From contig CAZAEP010000086.1 of NCBI GenBank assembly GCA_964484045.1, positions 1-9,681 of the forward strand: DNA of 9,681 bases, read 5' to 3'. The notes beneath the pieces are model-generated. The model ran no database searches. It was not told the DNA's origin and was given only the letters and a program-made list of their open reading frames with translations. A program made the translations under genes and the position numbers. Of the stretch, positions 6,904 through 9,681 are shown piece by piece (positions within the stretch are counted from its first letter, which is position 1; each line of letters starts with the position of its first letter). Origin of the DNA: J134 sp964484045 (lineage in GTDB: Bacteria > Pseudomonadota > Alphaproteobacteria > Sphingomonadales > Rhodothalassiaceae).

Positions 6904-8355
6904 TCAGCCGCGCCAGTAATCGGGATCGAGCAGCACCAGCAGCGTGAAGAGCTCGAGCCGGCCCATCAGCATGGCGCCCGAGAGGATCCATTTCGCGCCG
7001 TCGGGCAGGCTCGAGAAGTTGCCCGCCGGGCCGATGATGTCGCCGAGCCCGGGACCGACATTGGCAAAAGCGGTCGCCGAGGCGGAAAGCGCAGTCGTGA
7101 AATCGAGGCCGAGCGCCGCGAGCAGCACCGCGGTGAGCGAGAAGGCGCCGACATAGACGGCGAGGAAGGCGAGCACCGAGGCCTGAATGTCGCGGCTGAC
7201 GGTGAGCCCGCCATAGGACAGGACGTCGACGCGGTGCGGGCGGGTCAGTTGCCGGACATAGGCCCGCACCGCGATCCACAGGATCTGGTGGCGGTAGATC
7301 TTGATGCCGCCCGCGGTCGAGCCGGTGCAGCCGCCGATGAAGGTGAGCGCGAAGAAGAGGCCGATCGCCGCCGTCCCCCACAGGGTGTAGTCGGTGCTCG
7401 CATAGCCGGTGGTGGTGACGATGGAGACGACGTGGAAGGCGGCCGCCCGCAGTCCCTCCGCGATCCCCATGTGCCGCGCGAGCACGAGATAAAGGGCGAG
7501 AACCGCAGCGACGACCGCGAGAAACCCGACGAAGGCACGCACCTGCACGTCGTCGACAAGCGCATGCATGCGCCCGCGCATGAAGCGGATATAGACCACG
7601 AAAGGAATGCCCCCGGCCATCATGAAAAGCACCGCCGCCCATTGCAGGGCGCTGCGGTCGAAATAGGCGAACGACGCGTCGTGGGTGGAGAAGCCGCCCG
7701 TGGAGATCGTCGTCATGGCATGGTTCCAGGCATCGAAGGGGGTCATGCCCAGCGACCAGTAGAGAACGAAGCAGGCGAAGGTCAGCGCGCTGTAGATGCT
7801 GCCGATATAGGTGACGAACTGCCGCGCGCGGGGCACGATGCGGGTCGATCGCTCCGAACTCTCGGTCTCGAAGAGCTGCATCCCGCCGACCCCGAGAAAG
7901 GGCAGCATGACGATCGCCATGACGATGATGCCGACGCCCCCCATCCATTGCAGGAGCGAGCGCCAGAGCAGGATCCCCGGGGGATGGCGGTCGAGGCCGT
8001 AAAGAACCGTCGCCCCGGTCGTGGTCAGGCCCGAGACGGTCTCGAAGACGGCATCGGCGAAGCTCAGATGGCCGCCATAGGAGAGCAGCGGAAGCGCGCC
8101 GACGATCGAGATCGCCACCCAGGCGCTGGCGGTGAGCGCGAAGGCCTGGCGACGGGTGATCTCGAGCGCCCTGTCCGAGCGCGTGGCGAGCACCAGCGAA
8201 CCGCCGATGAAGGCGGTGACCGCGCCCGAGCCGACGAACACCACCCAGTCGACATTGCCGGCCGAGAGGTCGGCCATGGCCGGCAGGGCCATCGCCGCCG
8301 CCATGACGCACATCAGGAGGCCGCAGATGTGCAGGATGGGACGAAAATCGATCAT
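6904..8355 (-). CDS. trkH: TrkH-type potassium uptake channel subunit
   Basis: TrkH is the ion-conducting inner-membrane subunit of the Trk/Ktr potassium uptake system and works with a cytoplasmic NAD-binding TrkA ring, which is not in this window. The 483-residue length is typical. All four pore loops with selectivity-filter glycines are present: SGLTTTGAT (108-116), TTISTGGFS (215-223), SIVTTTGYAS (311-320) and ATAFANVGPG (427-436). Family landmarks QWMGGVGIIV (136-145), GCTGSTAGGIK (342-352, gate region) and GRLELFTLLVLL (465-476) are also seen. About ten hydrophobic segments run through the rest. The start is ATG 8355, with only a weak G-rich stretch before it. It lies 24 bases after the HAD gene, so it is probably in the rpmJ-HAD-trkH transcript. 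It converges with the DUF4168 gene over a 7-base gap. Confidence 0.96.
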   Translation of the reverse strand: MIDFRPILHICGLLMCVMAAAMALPAMADLSAGNVDWVVFVGSGAVTAFIGGSLVLATRSDRALEITRRQAFALTASAWVAISIVGALPLLSYGGHLSFADAVFETVSGLTTTGATVLYGLDRHPPGILLWRSLLQWMGGVGIIVMAIVMLPFLGVGGMQLFETESSERSTRIVPRARQFVTYIGSIYSALTFACFVLYWSLGMTPFDAWNHAMTTISTGGFSTHDASFAYFDRSALQWAAVLFMMAGGIPFVVYIRFMRGRMHALVDDVQVRAFVGFLAVVAAVLALYLVLARHMGIAEGLRAAAFHVVSIVTTTGYASTDYTLWGTAAIGLFFALTFIGGCTGSTAGGIKIYRHQILWIAVRAYVRQLTRPHRVDVLSYGGLTVSRDIQASVLAFLAVYVGAFSLTAVLLAALGLDFTTALSASATAFANVGPGLGDIIGPAGNFSSLPDGAKWILSGAMLMGRLELFTLLVLLDPDYWRG

Positions 8356-8379
8356 CGGGCGGGCACCGCCGACGCCGGC

Positions 8380-9042
8380 TCAGACCGGCAGACCGATCGA
8401 CCGCAGCCGGGCCGCGAGCGCCGCCGGATCGGTAAAGCGGATCCCGAGCATGCCCTTGGCAATGGCGACCTCCACATTCTCGCGCCGATCGTCGATGAAG
8501 ACCGTCCGCGACGGCGCGACCCCGAAACGGCGAATGGCGCGATCGTATAGCCGCGGGTCCGGCTTGACCATCCCCTCCTCGCCCGACACCACGACGTCGC
8601 GGAAGCGGCGCGCGAAATCGAATCGACGGCGAAAGTCGGGGAAGGTCTCGGCGGAATAATTGGTCAGCGCGAAGACCGGAATGCCGGCGTCGTCCAGTCG
8701 CTCGAGGATCGCCACGCTGCCCGCGATCGGCGGTCCGATGGTGTCGTTCCAGCGGCTGTAATAGAGTGCGATCAGGTCCGCATGGTCGGGAAAGGCGCGC
8801 TGGCGCTCGGCGATGCTTTCGGCGAAGGGGCGGCCACGATCATGCGCGGTGTGCCATTCGAGCGGCACGACCTCGGCGAGGAACCATTCGAGCTCGTCCT
8901 TGTCGCTGATCAGCGGTTCATAGAGGAAGCGCGGATCCCACTCGACGAGCACATTGCCGATGTCGAATATGACGGCGTCGACGCCGCCGCCGGTCTCAGC
9001 CCTGGCGGGCCTTGAATCGGCGGTTGGTCTTGTTGATGACAT
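8380..9042 (-). CDS. HAD-superfamily hydrolase (phosphatase-like, HAD-IA)
   Basis: A 220-residue HAD hydrolase. Motif I is VIFDIGNVLVEWD with nucleophile Asp27, motif II is FALTNYS (Thr127), motif III is Lys160 in GMVKPDPRLY, and motif IV is FIDDRRENV (Asp184, Asp185). Residues 35-105 form the helical cap. The DxG form of motif I (Gly in place of the second Asp) is shared with YihX-type phosphatases and haloacid dehalogenase-like relatives, so the substrate cannot be named. The start is forced: in this frame a TGA lies at 9066-9064, and the only ATG/GTG/TTG between it and motif I is ATG 9042, inside rpmJ, 47 bases before the rpmJ stop. AAGGG lies about eight bases upstream. The first 20 residues are therefore encoded partly by rpmJ in another frame and look low-complexity. 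Co-transcription with rpmJ and trkH is likely. Confidence 0.92.
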   Translation of the reverse strand: MSSTRPTADSRPARAETGGGVDAVIFDIGNVLVEWDPRFLYEPLISDKDELEWFLAEVVPLEWHTAHDRGRPFAESIAERQRAFPDHADLIALYYSRWNDTIGPPIAGSVAILERLDDAGIPVFALTNYSAETFPDFRRRFDFARRFRDVVVSGEEGMVKPDPRLYDRAIRRFGVAPSRTVFIDDRRENVEVAIAKGMLGIRFTDPAALAARLRSIGLPV

Positions 9043-9121
9043 AGATGCGGCCCTTGCGCCGGATCACCCGGCAGTCGCGATGCCGCTTCTTGAGCGATTT
9101 GATCGAGTTTCTGACTTTCAT
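8996..9121 (-). CDS. rpmJ: Ribosomal protein bL36, zinc-free type
   Basis: A 41-residue, very basic protein: MKVRNSIKSLKKRHRDCRVI followed by RRKGRIYVINKTNRRFKARQ and a final G. This is the alphaproteobacterial form of bL36, the smallest protein of the 50S subunit. It lacks the zinc-ribbon Cys/Cys/Cys/His set (a single Cys18), so it belongs to the zinc-independent type, as also found in E. coli YkgO. The start is ATG 9121 with ACAGG a few bases upstream; the stop TGA is at 8998-8996. A good sigma70-type promoter lies about 75 bases upstream. The 3' end overlaps the HAD gene by 47 bases in a different frame. Confidence 0.95.
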   Translation of the reverse strand: MKVRNSIKSLKKRHRDCRVIRRKGRIYVINKTNRRFKARQG

Positions 9122-9167
9122 GACGCCTGTCCGCACAAGAAAAGGGCCGCAGCGCCTGGCGCGCCGA

Positions 9168-9181
9168 CATGCCGGTCCTCC
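9168..9181 (-). promoter_or_regulatory. Strong ribosome site and out-of-frame ATG in the rpmJ leader
   Basis: GGAGG (9181-9177) stands six bases before an ATG (9170-9168) in the rpmJ leader, a stronger ribosome site than that of rpmJ itself. The frame it opens is not that of rpmJ; it runs 86 codons through rpmJ and into the HAD gene, to 8910. The predicted peptide (MSARQALRPFSCADRRHESQ...) resembles no family and looks like a shadow frame. It may be a decoy or a regulatory initiation site, or chance. Confidence 0.3.
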
Positions 9182-9195
9182 GAAAAGAGCGCGCG

Positions 9196-9224
9196 ACCAT
9201 AAGAAGCGTCCCGGAAGCTGTCAA
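9196..9224 (-). promoter_or_regulatory. Sigma70-type promoter of rpmJ-HAD-trkH
   Basis: On the minus strand a perfect -35 box TTGACA (9224-9219) is followed after exactly 17 bases by TATGGT (9201-9196) as -10. Transcription would begin near 9189, giving a leader of about 68 bases before the rpmJ ATG. This is the best promoter match in the window and is correctly placed for the ribosomal protein gene. Confidence 0.75.
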
Positions 9225-9272
9225 GGCTCTCGCCTGGCGACGGCTCGGACGACAACCGGGACAAGAAGGGGC

Positions 9273-9303
9273 GCGCCGGCATGAGGAGAAGGCGGCCCGG
9301 CGC
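9273..9303. repeat. Stem-loop 1 of 3 (7-bp stem)
   Basis: GCGCCGG (9273-9279) pairs perfectly with CCGGCGC (9297-9303) around a 17-base loop. On the minus strand the loop contains CTTCTCCTC, which resembles the anti-Shine-Dalgarno loops of some alphaproteobacterial small RNAs. It is followed on that strand by CCCCTTCTTG, which is only weakly terminator-like. Confidence 0.45.
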
Positions 9304-9312
9304 AATGCGGGT

Positions 9313-9343
9313 CGCCTTCCCATTCCCCGCACCTGGGAAGGCG
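9313..9343. repeat. Stem-loop 2 of 3 (perfect 10-bp stem)
   Basis: CGCCTTCCCA (9313-9322) and TGGGAAGGCG (9334-9343) are perfect reverse complements around an 11-base loop (9323-9333). No T run follows on either strand, so it is not a standard intrinsic terminator. It could be part of a structured RNA or a protein-binding dyad. Confidence 0.6.
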
Positions 9344-9353
9344 CGGTCATCAT

Positions 9354-9391
9354 CTGGCGCCCGGATCCGGCCGGCCGGACCCCCGCGCCAG
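9354..9391. repeat. Stem-loop 3 of 3: 38-base near-palindrome
   Basis: Outer arms CTGGCGC (9354-9360) and GCGCCAG (9385-9391) and the inner 14-base perfect palindrome TCCGGCCGGCCGGA (9366-9379) share one centre between 9372 and 9373. Of 19 opposed positions, 16 are complementary. On the minus strand a -10-like TATCAT (9405-9400) lies just upstream, but no -35 box stands at the right distance. Confidence 0.6.
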
Positions 9392-9461
9392 CGAAGGACA
9401 TGATAGCCGAACCGCCGCCGAAGGTCCGTGATCAAATCTTGCCTGCGGGAAAAAATAGGGC

Positions 9462-9490
9462 TTGACGACACTGTGTCGCCCATTTTGATG
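9462..9490 (+). promoter_or_regulatory. Possible rightward promoter overlapped by a 13-base palindrome
   Basis: TTGACG (9462-9467) is a good -35 match. A -10 could be TTTGAT (9484-9489, 16-base spacer), which is weak. The spacer contains the perfect palindrome CGACAC-T-GTGTCG (9466-9478), overlapping the end of the -35 box, where a repressor dimer might bind. Just downstream is a second perfect palindrome, CGAAATTTCG (9496-9505). The placement fits an operator-controlled promoter for a gene starting near or beyond the right edge. The sites are seen; their use is inferred. Confidence 0.4.
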
Positions 9491-9530
9491 TTTCTCGAAA
9501 TTTCGCTCCAAGCCACCGATATGAAACAGG

Positions 9531-9572
9531 ACTGCGCAAAATACCGAGTCGCTGAACCGGGAATTGCGCAGT
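9531..9572. repeat. 9-bp inverted repeat including a possible GTG start
   Basis: ACTGCGCAA (9531-9539) and TTGCGCAGT (9564-9572) are perfect reverse complements with a 24-base loop. On a rightward transcript the second arm would pair with the first two bases of GTG 9571 and abut the possible ribosome site GGGAA (9559-9563). This could act as a translation-controlling hairpin, or as a spaced dyad for a DNA-binding protein. Confidence 0.45.
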
Positions 9573-9681
9573 GGCACACGCGGAACGGTCCGTCATCGCG
9601 GCACGCGTGCCCGCCGCGCGCGCATCGCCCCGCCGCCCGTGCCCAATGCCCTTGCGCGGGCCGGCGTTCGCGAGCAGATTG
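9571..9681 (+). CDS. Possible start of an unidentified gene, cut by the window edge
   Basis: From GTG 9571 a frame stays open to the last base (37 codons, VAHAERSVIAARVPAARASP...), with GGGAA seven bases before the start and a possible promoter at 9462. An in-frame ATG follows at 9646. A different frame from ATG 9521 is also open to the edge but has no ribosome site and an unnatural Cys/His/Arg-rich composition. The visible residues are Ala/Arg/Pro-rich and match nothing I recognise, so this may equally be non-coding. Confidence 0.22.
   Translation, partial: MAHAERSVIAARVPAARASPRRPCPMPLRGPAFASRL

Larger units (their letters stand above)
9225..9570. other. Intergenic region rich in inverted repeats, no recognised gene
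   Basis: No open frame here has the look of a real protein. The minus-strand frame 9579-9118 is Arg/Ser/Pro-rich, with no family motif and no credible start signal. The stretch holds three adjacent stem-loops (9273-9391), then an AT-richer segment (about 9420-9545) with palindromes and a possible rightward promoter. It separates the leftward rpmJ block from whatever begins beyond the right edge. I saw no tRNA, SRP RNA, RNase P or tmRNA signature. Confidence 0.6.

Noticed and set aside
7234..8550. 438-codon open frame on the + strand
   Set aside because: It is antisense to trkH, whose four pore motifs are intact. The product is a charged, repetitive shadow.
9313..9343. Intrinsic terminator
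   Set aside because: The 10-bp stem is strong, but neither strand has a following T run and no gene on either strand ends just before it.
9118..9579. 153-codon minus-strand frame upstream of rpmJ
   Set aside because: It has no recognisable domain and erratic composition, and it crosses the rpmJ promoter and several inverted repeats. It is probably non-coding.
1..9681. Mobile element, CRISPR array, toxin-antitoxin or defence genes
   Set aside because: I see no terminal repeats of element length, transposase or integrase motifs, repeat-spacer pattern, or toxin/antitoxin-like pair. All recognised genes are housekeeping or envelope genes.

Overview
The window is dense, high-GC (roughly two-thirds G+C), mostly core-genome DNA that fits an alphaproteobacterium. 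The grounds are the uninterrupted run argH - lptM - lysA - TIGR02302/DUF4175, the alphaproteobacterial form of ribosomal protein L36 (41 residues, no zinc-ribbon cysteines), and long open frames antisense to real genes, as expected at this base composition. I recognise no species and see no rRNA, tRNA, insertion sequence, integrase or CRISPR array.

Layout. Bases 1-455 (+) are the 3' part of queG, the last enzyme of queuosine synthesis. It runs tail to tail into a leftward four-gene block (5726 to 429): argH (last step of arginine synthesis), lptM (small lipoprotein of the LPS translocon), lysA (last step of lysine synthesis) and a large membrane protein of family TIGR02302/DUF4175. Gaps in the block are -4, 22 and 3 bases, so it should be one transcript. 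Divergent from argH, only 20 bases away, is a rightward pair: a membrane-anchored TlpA-type thioredoxin (5747-6355) and a small exported DUF4168 protein (6504-6896). A second leftward block (9121 to 6904) holds rpmJ (L36), a HAD-family hydrolase and the potassium transporter subunit trkH. It is headed by a clear sigma70-type promoter (TTGACA-17-TATGGT, 9196-9224). In this block the HAD gene must start inside rpmJ, because the only usable start codon lies 47 bases before the rpmJ stop.

The last 560 bases (9122-9681) hold no recognisable complete gene, but they are rich in dyad symmetry. Three evenly spaced stem-loops (9273-9303, 9313-9343, 9354-9391) lie just upstream of the rpmJ promoter. Further right are a 13-base palindrome overlapping a possible rightward -35 box, a 10-base palindrome, and a 9-bp inverted repeat that includes a possible GTG start at 9571 of a gene running off the window. 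This is the least explained part of the window.

Most genes are housekeeping or cell-envelope genes: amino-acid synthesis, LPS assembly, periplasmic thiol chemistry, potassium uptake, a ribosomal protein and tRNA modification. I find no evidence for a new defence, mobile or secretion system. The points worth checking are translational overlap, local RNA structure and the right-hand intergenic region.
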